Positions 30,848-39,540 of a DNA stretch of 64,000 bases are shown here, piece after piece. Under the pieces are notes generated by a model. It ran no database searches. It saw only the letters and a list, made by a program, of their open reading frames with translations, and was not told the DNA's origin. The stretch covers positions 1,860,001-1,924,000 of the forward strand of contig NC_015458.1 of assembly GCF_000209655.1 (NCBI RefSeq), given 5' to 3'. A program made the translations under genes and the position numbers. Source of the stretch: Pusillimonas sp. T7-7. GTDB taxonomy: Bacteria; Pseudomonadota; Gammaproteobacteria; Burkholderiales; Burkholderiaceae_B. The first letter of the stretch is position 1. Each line of letters starts with the position of its first letter.

Positions 30848-31141
30848 ATGAATGAACCTCTGTCCGAGGTCATCCGTATCCGGGTGACACCGTCTCATGC
30901 TGCTCGCTTGAACGAAGCTGCCGCCCTGTCCGGGCTGTCCCTCTCTAACTACATTAGGCGGCGGCTGTCTGCCGACGACACGCTGCAGGAAGAACTGACG
31001 CTGCTGCGCCAGATCGTGGCCGACTTGAGCCCTCTGCACGAAACGCGCTTGGCTGCCGTCGAAACCGCTTATCTTGTGCGGGCCATGGCCAAGCCTGAAC
31101 AGATCGCCATCGCCCAACAGAATCTGCAGCGTCAACGCTGA
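30848..31141 (+). CDS. TrwA-like ribbon-helix-helix relaxosome accessory protein
   Basis: This is a 97-residue protein with an N-terminal ribbon-helix-helix pattern (EVIRIRVTPSHAARLNEAAALSGLSLSNYIRRRL). An acidic ADD motif and a helical C-terminal half follow (EELTLLRQIV, LVRAMAKPEQIAIAQQNLQRQ). This matches the layout of TrwA of plasmid R388, a small tetrameric protein that binds oriT, stimulates the relaxase and coupling protein, and represses its own operon. It is the first gene of the transfer block, 57 bp before trbM. In R388 trwA precedes trwB and trwC; here those lie 15 kb downstream. MobC/TraK-type proteins are alternatives. Confidence 0.6.
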   Translation: MNEPLSEVIRIRVTPSHAARLNEAAALSGLSLSNYIRRRLSADDTLQEELTLLRQIVADLSPLHETRLAAVETAYLVRAMAKPEQIAIAQQNLQRQR

Positions 31142-31197
31142 TTCGTCCTCGGCCTGTTCCAAGGCCATCTGCCGTACCCACTCCCGGAGACATCTTC

Positions 31198-31863
31198 ATG
31201 CAAACCCTTCCCGCTCTGCGGGCTGGGGCGCTGGCGCTCGCCTGCGTCCTGGCTCCTGTCGCTCATGCCGCCGACACGGCTAACCTGCTCACGGGTATCC
31301 CACGTCTCGCCTGCGAAGCAACGCTCTGCCTGTCTTCCAGCCTGCGACCTGGCGAATGCAGTCCATCCCTGGACCACTACTTCGACCTCAGGAAGTACAA
31401 CAAGCACGGCCTGGACTGGTCTGCTACCGTCTCAGCGAGACGTTCCTTTCTATCCCAGTGCCCGGCGTCCGGCGACTCAGGCATGTCAGAGCGCATTGAT
31501 GCCATATCACGCGGTGCTGGCAAATGCGACGCGGAATTCTTGAACCAAACCTATGCCGCTACGGCGTACAAATGGCGCAAGCGTGAATACGGCGGTGACA
31601 GCGGGCAGACCGTCTACGAGGTTCATCCGCTACCTACAGTCACGCTCGACCAGCTACCCACCTATTGTGTCGTTTACAACGATCACGCCTGGACGTATGA
31701 GCTGTCTGTACGCTACGTCGGCAGACCAACCATGGGCGGGCATTGGGTTAAAGCCGAGGAGTATGAGGCGGCGCAAGCCAAATGGGATGCCGACCATAGC
31801 GGGCTATGGGCGAAAGGCTGGAATTTTTCCCTAACGAATCCCAGACACCGGCGCGGACACTGA
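31198..31863 (+). CDS. trbM: TrbM/KikA-family conjugal transfer protein
   Basis: This is a secreted protein of 221 residues with a signal peptide of about 24 residues ending in VAHA. The core has paired cysteines in the TrbM pattern: LACEATLCLSSSLRPGECSPSLDHYF, then FLSQCP and later CDAEF and YCVVYND. TrbM/KikA proteins are periplasmic accessories of IncP and IncN transfer systems with no proven enzymatic role. It lies between the TrwA-like gene and the VirB1-like transglycosylase, and the next start is 11 bp away. An ATCTTC-rich leader separates it from the first gene. Confidence 0.75.
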   Translation: MQTLPALRAGALALACVLAPVAHAADTANLLTGIPRLACEATLCLSSSLRPGECSPSLDHYFDLRKYNKHGLDWSATVSARRSFLSQCPASGDSGMSERIDAISRGAGKCDAEFLNQTYAATAYKWRKREYGGDSGQTVYEVHPLPTVTLDQLPTYCVVYNDHAWTYELSVRYVGRPTMGGHWVKAEEYEAAQAKWDADHSGLWAKGWNFSLTNPRHRRGH

Positions 31864-31874
31864 AGGAGCCAGCC

Positions 31875-32537
31875 ATGATCGCAGAACTTGCAGCCTTGGC
31901 CCTCACCTGCGCACCCAACATCCACCCAGTCACCCTGCATGCACTGATTCGTCACGAATCCCGAGTCAAGCAGTACGCCATCGGCGTCAACCGCAAGGTC
32001 CAGCACCTGCGACAGCAACCCAAAACATTGGCCGAAGCGACCGCAGCCGCTGATCGCCTCATTGACCAAGGCATCGACTTCGATGCCGGGCTGGGACAGA
32101 TCAATGTTCGCAACTGGGCGTGGTTGAACCTCGATAGCAAGTCCGTCTTTGATCCCTGCCGCAATCTGGCGGCTGCCCAGACGGTACTGGCAGAGTGCTA
32201 TGCCAGAGCGTTACCCCGACAGACGGACCCGCAGCATGCCTTGCGCGCGGCGCTGTCCTGCTACAACACCGGCAATTTCAAGCGCGGTTTCACCAATGGC
32301 TATGTAGGCAAAGTGCTGGCCCAAGCCAAGATCAAGGTTCCTGCCTTGGCACCGTTGAAAAACGAAACGACCGAGCCCGCGACAAAGGCTACGCCGGCAG
32401 AATCGGCGCAAAAACCCGATCAAGTACCGGCTCAACCCGAAGGCACACCGGACGGCTTCAGCGCCAACCCGGCAACCGACGGCTTTTCACAAACGCGTGA
32501 CGGCGAGCCAGAAAGCAGCCCTAATTCCGACACCTGA
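31875..32537 (+). CDS. virB1: VirB1-like lytic transglycosylase
   Basis: This is a peptidoglycan-cutting lysozyme-like protein of 220 residues that opens the wall for the type IV secretion channel. The N-terminal half has the transglycosylase pattern: HALIRHESRVKQYAIGVN with the catalytic Glu, GLGQINVRNWAWL, and LRAALSCYNTGNFKRGF. The C-terminal ~70 residues are a Pro/Ala/Thr-rich linker-like tail. The start is ATG 31875, which has a GAAGGAG ribosome-binding site; the reading frame itself opens upstream. No classic signal peptide precedes the domain, as in TrwN-type homologues. Confidence 0.85.
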   Translation: MIAELAALALTCAPNIHPVTLHALIRHESRVKQYAIGVNRKVQHLRQQPKTLAEATAAADRLIDQGIDFDAGLGQINVRNWAWLNLDSKSVFDPCRNLAAAQTVLAECYARALPRQTDPQHALRAALSCYNTGNFKRGFTNGYVGKVLAQAKIKVPALAPLKNETTEPATKATPAESAQKPDQVPAQPEGTPDGFSANPATDGFSQTRDGEPESSPNSDT

Positions 32538-32627
32538 CGCACCCTTGGCTGACCTAGCCGCGCTTATTCCTTTTCTTACCAACCACCACCCCTGCGCCAC
32601 TTGGTCCCCAGGGGCAGGAGTCTTTAC

Positions 32628-32948
32628 ATGTCTCTACTGAAACACTTCAAGAACGCTATGTCCTACCTGCGCATCATCAACAAACCGACTACAGCCGCAC
32701 TGCTGCTTGGCATCCATCAAGTTGCATTTGCACAATCCATTGGCGGCCTTTCCCGAGCGCAAACAACATTACAGACCCTCCGGGACAATCTGGATGTCAT
32801 CCTGCCCATTGCGGCCATCATCATCGGCGTCATCATTTTTGTACTGTATTCCGCAGAGGTCATGCGCAAAGACGATGCCATCCGTTGGGGCATCGGCGTG
32901 CTGCTGGCCGGATCAGTGGCCGAACTGGTTGTGTTGCTTTGGAGGTAA
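32628..32948 (+). CDS. virB2: VirB2-like pilin
   Basis: This is the major pilin of the conjugative pilus, 106 residues. A long signal-like segment ends near VAFAQ at about residue 31. The mature part has two hydrophobic helices (VILPIAAIIIGVIIFVLYSAEVM and WGIGVLLAGSVAELVVLLW) separated by a short charged loop (RKDDAIR), as in VirB2/TrwL/TrbC. I preferred ATG 32628 because CAGGAG lies 10 bases before it; ATGs at 32601 and 32658 are also in frame. The virB3 gene follows by 3 bp. Confidence 0.82.
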   Translation: MSLLKHFKNAMSYLRIINKPTTAALLLGIHQVAFAQSIGGLSRAQTTLQTLRDNLDVILPIAAIIIGVIIFVLYSAEVMRKDDAIRWGIGVLLAGSVAELVVLLWR

Positions 32949-32951
32949 GCC

Positions 32952-33272
32952 ATGGCAACCAACACCTATCCGGTCTTCAGAGGGCTGGGCCGCAAGGCCA
33001 CCTTCATGGGCGTTCCCACCAAGCTATTACTGGGTGCCTTTACCTGCGTAGCCATAGTCGCCATGACGGCAGGCCTGGCGTGGTGGGGCTTGCTGTTCAT
33101 TGTTATACCCACGCTCGCCATTCTCACCCGCGATGACGATAAAGCCCTGGATGTGCTGTGGCTCGAACTGAAAACGCGACGACGCAATCGCAATCAACGC
33201 TTCTGGCAGGGCTCAAGTTACGCCCTGCAAGGCTATCACCGGCGTCGGCCCTGGCGCGCGCTCATCAAGTAA
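32952..33272 (+). CDS. virB3: VirB3-like inner-membrane protein
   Basis: This is a 106-residue membrane protein of the type IV secretion system. The N-terminus has the family pattern YPVFRGLGRKATFMGVPTKLLL. Two adjacent membrane helices follow (LLGAFTCVAIVAMTAGLAWW, LLFIVIPTLAILTRDD), then a basic cytoplasmic tail. VirB3 works with the ATPase VirB4, whose gene begins 11 bp downstream. The protein is not fused to VirB4, unlike in some systems. Confidence 0.85.
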   Translation: MATNTYPVFRGLGRKATFMGVPTKLLLGAFTCVAIVAMTAGLAWWGLLFIVIPTLAILTRDDDKALDVLWLELKTRRRNRNQRFWQGSSYALQGYHRRRPWRALIK

Positions 33273-33283
33273 AGGATGTTTTC

Positions 33284-35728
33284 ATGAATGCTGCTACCAC
33301 CCTGGCCGTGGACGAACGGCGCGTCTCGCGCTATCTGCCCTACTCCCATCATGTCACCGACCAGATCATTGCCTGCGACAACCATGAATACCTGGCGGTC
33401 ATAAAGGTAACGGGCCGTGCGCCGGATGCCTATGCACAAGATGAGCTGAAAGACTGGATCGAAGCACTGCATAACGTGCTACGCGGCTTGCCCATGGGAT
33501 CGCTTGGCCTGTACTCCCACATCGTGCGCCGTCGCGTCACGGAATACCCCGACAGCGCTTTCAACCAGCCCTTTGCTTCCCGTTTCGATGCCGCCTACCG
33601 TGCCACGTTCGACGCCTCGGGCCTGATGATCAACGATCTATACCTGACAGTGCTCATTCATCCGGTACAGGATCCGATACTGGGCACATTCGCCAGCCTG
33701 GAAAAAGCCGACGCGCCACGCATTGCGCACTGGCAAGCCGAATCCATCGAACGCCTGAACGGCATCATACGTGCCTTGAGCGCTGGCCTGTACCGCTACG
33801 ATCCACAAACCCTGGGGATCGTAGATCGCAAGGGCTTTGCTTTTAGCGAAGCCGCCGAGTTCCTGGGATTTCTGCTTTCCGGTACGCACCGGCCCGTACC
33901 AATCAGCCGGGAACGCTTGCGTGACACCCTGCCCTACGTCAGACCGATCTTTGGCCGTCATGGAGAATTGGGCGAACTGCGTGCCGTCGCCAGCTCCCGC
34001 GTCTTTGGCATGATGGAGCTACGCGACTACCCGGAAGCGACAAAACCGGGACACCTGGATCGGCTGCTGGGACTGCCCCACGAATTCGTGCTCACTCAAT
34101 CGTGGGGCAGCCATACCGGAGCGGCAGCCAAAAAGCTGGTCAAGAAGCATCACAAGTTGCTAGTCGATTCGGGCGATGATTCGATCAGCCAGGTCACCCA
34201 ACTGACGGAGGCCATGGACGATCTGACATCAGCTCGCCTGGGCCTGGGCGACCATCACGCCACGATGCTGATTTATGGCGACACGGCTGAAGGGGTGCGC
34301 CAGGCCTTGGCCCAGACCGCCACGGCGCTGGCCGAAGAGGCAGTCGGCTTCCGGCCACTGGATCGAGCCCTGGAAGCCGGGTTTTGGGCGCAACTGCCCG
34401 GTAACTGGCACTGGCGGCCACGCCCGGTGCCCATCACATCGCTCAACTTCCTGTGCTTTTCCAGCCTACATAACCAGCTGACTGGCAAACCGGTCGGCAA
34501 CCCCTGGGGGCCAGCGGTCACGCTGCTCAAAACCCAGACAGGCAGCCCGTTCTTCTTCAACTTTCACGCCTCTACTGAGGACTTGGACGAAACCGGAAAG
34601 CGTCGTCCGGGCAACACCATGATCATTGGGATGACCGGCACGGGTAAGACCGTATTGCAGGGAATGCTACTTACCCAGGCGCAGAAGTTCGGTGCAACGT
34701 GTGTTGTCTGGGACAAGGATCAGGGCATGCAGGTGCTCATCATGGCGCTGGGGGGCCGCTACTTCAACATCCGCCTGGGTGAAGCAACAGGCTGGAATCC
34801 GTTCCAGATGGAGCCCACCAAAGGCAACGTCGCCTTTATGGTGCGCCTGGTCGTATTTCTGGCCGAGCGCCGGGGCGAGGCAGTCACCACACGGCAGCAG
34901 GCAGATATTACCCAGGCCGTGCAACAGCTGACCACGCTGATCGACCGGGAGGCCCGCACGCTATCGACCTTGAATACCTTGCTGCCCAACCCGTACAGCG
35001 ACGATGAAACCACGAGCACCATCCATGCTCGCTTGGCACCGTGGTGCCAGGGCGGTGAATACGGCTGGGTGTTCGATAACCCTGCCGATGAACTGAGTCT
35101 AGCCACCGGCACGGGCAAACCCGCCATCTTCGGATTTGATCTGACCGAACTACTCGATGATGAGGCGGTACGGGGCGCAGCCACGATGTATCTGAAGCAC
35201 CGCATTGATGCCCTGCACGATGGCCGGCGCATCATCAACCTGTACGACGAATGCCAGCACCCATTAAAGGACAGACATTTTCAGGAAGACATGCAAGATG
35301 CCAGCCGCACCATCCGCAAGAAAAACGGCGTGTTGGCCTTCGCCACCCAGGAGCCGGGCGCTATCACGGAAAACCCGGTCGGCCCCTCCCTGGTTCAGCA
35401 GACAGCCACCTTGATTCTGCTGCCCAACCCCAGAGCCAAGGCCCGCGACTACATCGAGGGCTTTGGCCTGTCACCCACTGAGTTCGAGTTATTGAAGTCT
35501 TTGGGCGAGGCCAGCCGAAAATTTCTCGTCAAGCAAGGTTCAAGTGTCACGGTCGCGCAACTGGACTTGTCCGGCTGCGAAAACGAATTGCTGGTGTTCT
35601 CTGGCAGCCCCGACATGGCGGAGATAGCTGAACATGCCGTGGCCCAGGCCGGGCATGATCCGGCCGCCTGGCTACCCGTGTACCTGGACACCGTCAAGCA
35701 AAGCAGTCAGTTAACCGCCCTCTCATAA
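33284..35728 (+). CDS. virB4: VirB4-like conjugation ATPase
   Basis: This is the large cytoplasmic ATPase that powers pilus assembly and substrate transfer, 814 residues. The N-terminal CagE/TrbE/VirB-type domain covers about residues 1-400. The C-terminal motor has Walker A GMTGTGKT near residue 449, Walker B within RIINLYDECQHPL, and the motif TQEPGAI. The ATG at 33284 has AAAGGATG upstream; an in-frame extension overlaps virB3 and is not expected. Three genes of unknown function separate it from virB5. Confidence 0.95.
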   Translation: MNAATTLAVDERRVSRYLPYSHHVTDQIIACDNHEYLAVIKVTGRAPDAYAQDELKDWIEALHNVLRGLPMGSLGLYSHIVRRRVTEYPDSAFNQPFASRFDAAYRATFDASGLMINDLYLTVLIHPVQDPILGTFASLEKADAPRIAHWQAESIERLNGIIRALSAGLYRYDPQTLGIVDRKGFAFSEAAEFLGFLLSGTHRPVPISRERLRDTLPYVRPIFGRHGELGELRAVASSRVFGMMELRDYPEATKPGHLDRLLGLPHEFVLTQSWGSHTGAAAKKLVKKHHKLLVDSGDDSISQVTQLTEAMDDLTSARLGLGDHHATMLIYGDTAEGVRQALAQTATALAEEAVGFRPLDRALEAGFWAQLPGNWHWRPRPVPITSLNFLCFSSLHNQLTGKPVGNPWGPAVTLLKTQTGSPFFFNFHASTEDLDETGKRRPGNTMIIGMTGTGKTVLQGMLLTQAQKFGATCVVWDKDQGMQVLIMALGGRYFNIRLGEATGWNPFQMEPTKGNVAFMVRLVVFLAERRGEAVTTRQQADITQAVQQLTTLIDREARTLSTLNTLLPNPYSDDETTSTIHARLAPWCQGGEYGWVFDNPADELSLATGTGKPAIFGFDLTELLDDEAVRGAATMYLKHRIDALHDGRRIINLYDECQHPLKDRHFQEDMQDASRTIRKKNGVLAFATQEPGAITENPVGPSLVQQTATLILLPNPRAKARDYIEGFGLSPTEFELLKSLGEASRKFLVKQGSSVTVAQLDLSGCENELLVFSGSPDMAEIAEHAVAQAGHDPAAWLPVYLDTVKQSSQLTALS

Positions 35729-35740
35729 GAAGGTAGCCTT

Positions 35741-36298
35741 ATGAAACCAGACACTCATGATCGGGAAAAGCAGCTAGCAGCGCTTGAACACAACCAGCGC
35801 CAGACACAGGCCCGCTACGACCTACAGGCAACGAAAGATCAGGACTTCTATGCCCGCCTGGGGCTTTCCGGTCCGGACGCAGAGGCGGACACCCCAGAGG
35901 ATGCTTTTGTCGTTTCCATCCACTGCGAACGCTGGACACTTTCAGATCTGGAAGCAGGTGGAGTCAGTACCCACGACATCGAACTCGACCGCGTCACCTT
36001 CAATGCCGATGACTTGGTGCGCCATAGCCGGGATTACGGAATTTCCGAACCATCGAGCACCGATCCCAGCATGACCCCGAACATCTGGTTCCGTTCCACG
36101 TATCCGAGCGAAGATCGTGCTTACTTTGAGCAAGGTGTAGAAAAATATTACAGCCTACACATCCACGAAGTGAACGGCCACCCACCTGGCTCCGCCGAGT
36201 ATCAACGGGTGGCTGACTTGGTCGGCGTCCGCTTTGATCAAGCCGTACTAAGGCAGGAGCAGGAGCTCGAACAAGACGGGCCAGACCTATGCTCATGA
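35741..36298 (+). CDS. Hypothetical protein in the VirB cluster
   Basis: I do not recognise this 185-residue protein. It is acidic and soluble, without signal peptide or membrane segment. Its N-terminal 35 residues are charged and Gln-rich and likely helical (HDREKQLAALEHNQRQTQARYDL). A mixed alpha/beta part follows, and a Glu/Gln-rich tail (QEQELEQDG) ends the protein. It starts 12 bp after virB4 with an AAGAAGG-like ribosome-binding site and overlaps the next small gene, so it is co-transcribed with the transfer genes. The position suggests cargo or an accessory factor rather than a channel part. Confidence 0.6.
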   Translation: MKPDTHDREKQLAALEHNQRQTQARYDLQATKDQDFYARLGLSGPDAEADTPEDAFVVSIHCERWTLSDLEAGGVSTHDIELDRVTFNADDLVRHSRDYGISEPSSTDPSMTPNIWFRSTYPSEDRAYFEQGVEKYYSLHIHEVNGHPPGSAEYQRVADLVGVRFDQAVLRQEQELEQDGPDLCS

Positions 36299-36480
36299 AT
36301 CCATTCAGCCTCCAACATATCCCTGCTCCGAATGACGACATGGGCGTACTTTGTCGGTACATCCTGAAACATAAACAAGCGCCCGACTGGCTTACAAAGG
36401 CTGGGCACGTTTGCAGCGTGACCGACGCCTGGGCAGCATTCAAACGCAGCCCGGCCCACCCCAACAACCGTTCACCATAG
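36295..36480 (+). CDS. Small hypothetical protein
   Basis: This is a 61-codon frame that starts at an ATG overlapping the stop of the preceding gene (ATGA); another ATG lies two codons upstream at 36289. The product (MNPFSLQHIPAPNDD and so on) has a helical centre, GVLCRYILKHKQAPDW, and no membrane segment. I recognise no family. The coupled start and the AGGAG-rich sequence just upstream make translation plausible. The gene ends 8 bp before the lipoprotein gene. Confidence 0.4.
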   Translation: MNPFSLQHIPAPNDDMGVLCRYILKHKQAPDWLTKAGHVCSVTDAWAAFKRSPAHPNNRSP

Positions 36481-36488
36481 GAAACCCA

Positions 36489-36866
36489 ATGAATCGACGA
36501 CATTTCATCACTACTGTTAGCGCCGCTGCGCTGCTGACCATCATAGCCGGATGCAAGACTGAACCAGATGGAGAGAAGTTCGTGGGGTATTGGAAGTCGG
36601 ACAAAGGAAATCATCCGGTGCTGGTCCGTATCGAGCGTAACGGGGAGAGCTTCCTCTTTCACGAGACAGCATGGAGTATCGTCGGGAAGGTCGGGTATCG
36701 AACCCGCACCGTACCAGCAGTCATTAAGGCGGCCGACAATGTACTGGTCGTAGCCGACACTGTTCATTTGGCCTACGACGAAAAGGAAGATGCGATCGTC
36801 TCGGATCGCATGAAGGCCCACCGCATCACCGAAGCACAATACCAAAGCGCTACCAACAAGACGTAG
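36489..36866 (+). CDS. Putative lipoprotein of unknown function
   Basis: This is a 125-residue protein with an N-terminal lipoprotein signal. The basic start MNRRHF is followed by a hydrophobic stretch and the lipobox IAGC (Cys at about residue 21), so it should be anchored in the envelope. The mature part is a small beta-rich domain (FVGYWKSDKGNHPVLVRIERNGESFLFHE) resembling small secreted domains around a GxW motif, but I cannot name a family. Its place between virB4 and virB5 suggests an entry-exclusion or surface role like the Eex lipoproteins found at this position in some IncN/IncW-type systems; this is inference from position only. Confidence 0.6.
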   Translation: MNRRHFITTVSAAALLTIIAGCKTEPDGEKFVGYWKSDKGNHPVLVRIERNGESFLFHETAWSIVGKVGYRTRTVPAVIKAADNVLVVADTVHLAYDEKEDAIVSDRMKAHRITEAQYQSATNKT

Positions 36867-36929
36867 CCCTTTTCTAACAAATCCACAGGTCGGCATTCGT
36901 CGGACCTTGTGGACATCCTGGAGTTTCAC

Positions 36930-37634
36930 ATGACACGCTGCAAGTCGTTTGCGGCGGGCATAATCCTGTCCGCTGCCTTTCTAAATTCTGCCCATGCCAG
37001 CGGCATCCCCACCGTCGATGCGGCAACGATCGCCCAATTGCAGGAGCAACTGCTGACCGCCCGGGACCAATTGAAGAATCTAACCGATCAGCTAGCTACA
37101 GCCAAAAGTCAGCTGGCTGCTTTCACACAGTCCAGCGGCTACGGTAACGTTGTCGGCAACGCCGATATTCGGAACCAACTGCGCGCTGCCCTGCCATCCA
37201 ATGCTCAGAGCCTACTGGACCGCTCGGGAGGGTCGAGCCTGGATGGCGATGTAGGCCGCATCACAGACGAGGTGATGGCTCCCGTGAATTTTCAGAAGGA
37301 TCGCCAGAGCCTGTCCAGGCGCTCTCTGAATATTGAGGCCACATCCAAGGCCATGAGCGAACGGGCCTATGATTCCATGACTCGACGCCTAGCCAACGTA
37401 GATGCTTTACAGAACAAGATCAATCAGACAACAAACCCAAAGGAAATCGCGGAACTACAGGCTCGCATTCAGATAGAGCAGGCCAACATTCAAGCGGAGC
37501 AGACACGGATTCAGCTAGCATCCCAACAACTGGATGCCGAGCGCAATCTATTGCAGGCGCGAGCACAGCAAGTGTATAGGGGTTGGTTTGGTAGCACCAC
37601 TAATGCCAGCGATGCCACCAATCCTGCAAAGTGA
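36930..37634 (+). CDS. virB5: VirB5-like minor pilin
   Basis: This is a secreted pilus-tip component of 234 residues. A signal peptide ends in NSAHAS near residue 24. The mature protein is largely helical with long coiled-coil stretches (QLQEQLLTARDQLKNLTDQLATAKSQLAAF and repeated QANIQAEQTRIQ), as in VirB5/TrwJ/TraC. The start at ATG 36930 has CTGGAG upstream. The next gene, virB6, begins 9 bp after the stop. Confidence 0.85.
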   Translation: MTRCKSFAAGIILSAAFLNSAHASGIPTVDAATIAQLQEQLLTARDQLKNLTDQLATAKSQLAAFTQSSGYGNVVGNADIRNQLRAALPSNAQSLLDRSGGSSLDGDVGRITDEVMAPVNFQKDRQSLSRRSLNIEATSKAMSERAYDSMTRRLANVDALQNKINQTTNPKEIAELQARIQIEQANIQAEQTRIQLASQQLDAERNLLQARAQQVYRGWFGSTTNASDATNPAK

Positions 37635-37643
37635 GGCGGCATC

Positions 37644-38597
37644 ATGTCTAATCTGGCTCCTCCTGTCACCCCGCCGTCAGCACCCAGCGATATTGCCCAA
37701 TGGGTTATGACCCAAACAGAGAATGTCCTGGATGACGCTGTGAATGGACCCATGCAGGCTCTATTCGAGGCCTTGATGCCAGTCATCGTAGTTGGCCTCA
37801 CACTTCAATTTGTCGTGTATGCGTTTGCCCTTATGCACGGACAGAGCAATATGACGGTCACTGAGTTCTTTCGCAAAGCCATTCTAGTGGCCATCATTTC
37901 GATGATTTTCGGAGTAGGCGGCCTGTATCAGAATGACATCGCGAAGGCTATGATTAGCCTGCCAGATGATGTGACTGAGCTAGCACTAGGTACTGGCAAC
38001 GTAGCTCAAGAAGTCGACAAACTGCAGCACGAAGCCAGCGAAACGTCCAACACCATGCTAGGTGCTGACGGAGGTGACTCCATGCTTGGATTTCTTCCCT
38101 CAACCTGGGAAGTGCTCGTCAGCATCTTGGCCACACTGGTACGCATCAATGCTGCCATCCTGGGCAGCATCATCATGGTAATCATCGTGGTCTGCAAGGT
38201 AGGGATAGCACTCATCGTCGCTGCCGGACCGATTTTTATAGCAGCTACTCTGTTTGAACCCACCAAGCCGCTGTTTAACAGTTGGGTCTCACAAGCCCTT
38301 AACTTCGTGTTTCTGGCGCTGCTAGCAGGACTCATCTTTGGATTGCTGCTACAGATGAACATTCAGCTTATTCGCATGGTTGCAGACCAAATCAACGCTG
38401 GTGATCAGGACATTATGTCTCTCTTTGGAGCCCAAACATTGGTCGGCATCGCCAGCCTTGTCATCATGGTCATGATCCCAGGCCTCGCCGCCGGTCTCTC
38501 CAACGGCTTCGGCGCTCAGCTCGGTGTGGGTACCGCTGCCAAAGGGGCGTTCTCAATGCTACGGCTGCGTAGCATGCTGCGCCTGCGCGCCAAATAG
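37644..38597 (+). CDS. virB6: VirB6-like polytopic channel protein
   Basis: This is an inner-membrane channel component of the secretion system, 317 residues, with several helices. Notable segments are PVIVVGLTLQFVVYAFALMHG, ILGSIIMVIIVVCKVGIALIVAAGPIFIAATLFEPTKPLFNSWVSQALNFVFLALLAGLIFGLL and the late LVIMVMIPGLAAGLSNGFG. The central hydrophobic block with PLFNSWV is characteristic of VirB6/TrbL-type proteins. An 88-bp gap with two inverted repeats separates it from virB7. Confidence 0.9.
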   Translation: MSNLAPPVTPPSAPSDIAQWVMTQTENVLDDAVNGPMQALFEALMPVIVVGLTLQFVVYAFALMHGQSNMTVTEFFRKAILVAIISMIFGVGGLYQNDIAKAMISLPDDVTELALGTGNVAQEVDKLQHEASETSNTMLGADGGDSMLGFLPSTWEVLVSILATLVRINAAILGSIIMVIIVVCKVGIALIVAAGPIFIAATLFEPTKPLFNSWVSQALNFVFLALLAGLIFGLLLQMNIQLIRMVADQINAGDQDIMSLFGAQTLVGIASLVIMVMIPGLAAGLSNGFGAQLGVGTAAKGAFSMLRLRSMLRLRAK

Positions 38598-38655
38598 GCA
38601 GTCCGCCTGTCGGCCCATGCCGGGCCAATCGCCCTACCATCCATCCCCAATCCTT

Positions 38656-38670
38656 CTGCCGGTCCGGCAG
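38656..38670 (+). repeat. Inverted repeat before virB7
   Basis: CTGCCGG (38656-38662) and CCGGCAG (38664-38670) form a perfect 7-bp stem, with weaker pairing beyond it, 15 bp before the virB7 start. A second small inverted repeat (GGCCC/GGGCC) lies about 40 bp earlier. With no U run following, it is more likely an mRNA processing or translation-control structure than a terminator. Confidence 0.45.
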
Positions 38671-38685
38671 GATAGGAACCTTTCT

Positions 38686-38823
38686 ATGAAAAACCTCTTT
38701 GCCGCCCTCGCGCTGGCCGGGCTGCTGACTGGTTGCGCCTTTCATGCGCCCCAGCCGCCGAAACCGGCCGATACGTCACGCGTGCCGGTCAATGCCACGC
38801 CGCCTCTTTTCAAAGGAGTTTGA
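38686..38823 (+). CDS. virB7: VirB7-like lipoprotein
   Basis: This is a 45-residue lipoprotein. MKNLFAALALAGLLTGC is a signal with the lipobox LTGC, and a Pro-rich mature peptide of about 29 residues follows (FHAPQPPKPADTS). Short Pro-rich lipoproteins at this position are VirB7/TrwH. They anchor the VirB9-VirB10 outer-membrane core complex. The stop is 3 bp before the GTG of virB8, and the last codons contain the AAAGGAG ribosome-binding site for virB8. Confidence 0.8.
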   Translation: MKNLFAALALAGLLTGCAFHAPQPPKPADTSRVPVNATPPLFKGV

Positions 38824-38826
38824 CTC

Positions 38827-39513
38827 GTGTCCGCATCACTTAAATCCGAAGACGTTGCCGCTTACCTGGAGCAGTCGCGCGGCCTGGAGCGCGATCACCT
38901 CGGCGAGCTCGTCAGCAGCCGTAAACGGGCCTGGCAGGTGGCCCTCGGTGCAGGCCTGATCGCCCTGGCCTCCATCGCTGCTGTTGCTGGCCTCACCCCT
39001 TTGAAGCAGCCGCCTGAAATGTATGTGGTCCGCGTCGATAGCGCCACCGGCTCCATCGAACATGTCAGCACCCTGGGCCAGCCGCTCGAAGACTACGGTC
39101 AGCGCATCGCCAAGTATTTTTTGAATACGTACGTGCTGAACTGCGAGGGCTATAGCTGGCAGACGATACAGGAGCAATTCGACACGTGCGCCCTGCTGTC
39201 TTCTGCACCCATCCAGACGCAGTACGGAAAACGATTCGAAGGGCAGGACGCCGTCACGACACGCCTCGGTACTCAGGGCACAGTCGATGTGCAGGTTCAT
39301 TCGATCACATTGGGTGCCAACCAGGCCGCCATCGTGCGCTTTACCAAGACAGAGCGGGAAATCACCACGGGCAACATTACCAAGGCTCAGCACCTGATTG
39401 CCACCATGGCTTACCAATACACCGACGTGCCGCTCACCGAAGAGGTCGCCCGCCTGAACCCGCTGGGCTTTCAGGTCATGCGCTATGACTTGGCTGCCGA
39501 CTTGTCGCGCTGA
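38827..39513 (+). CDS. virB8: VirB8-like inner-membrane assembly protein
   Basis: This is a bitopic inner-membrane protein of 228 residues. A short cytoplasmic N-terminus and one membrane helix (VALGAGLIALASIAAVAGL) precede the periplasmic VirB8 domain (PLKQPPEMYVVRVDSATGSIE, FLNTYVLNCEGYSWQTIQEQFD, PLGFQVMRYDLAADLSR). VirB8 nucleates assembly of the channel. The start is GTG, chosen because AAAGGAG lies 9 bases upstream and no in-frame ATG gives a full N-terminus. Confidence 0.92.
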   Translation: MSASLKSEDVAAYLEQSRGLERDHLGELVSSRKRAWQVALGAGLIALASIAAVAGLTPLKQPPEMYVVRVDSATGSIEHVSTLGQPLEDYGQRIAKYFLNTYVLNCEGYSWQTIQEQFDTCALLSSAPIQTQYGKRFEGQDAVTTRLGTQGTVDVQVHSITLGANQAAIVRFTKTEREITTGNITKAQHLIATMAYQYTDVPLTEEVARLNPLGFQVMRYDLAADLSR

Positions 39514-39540
39514 CACCGACAAGGATCTGAAGGAATTCTT

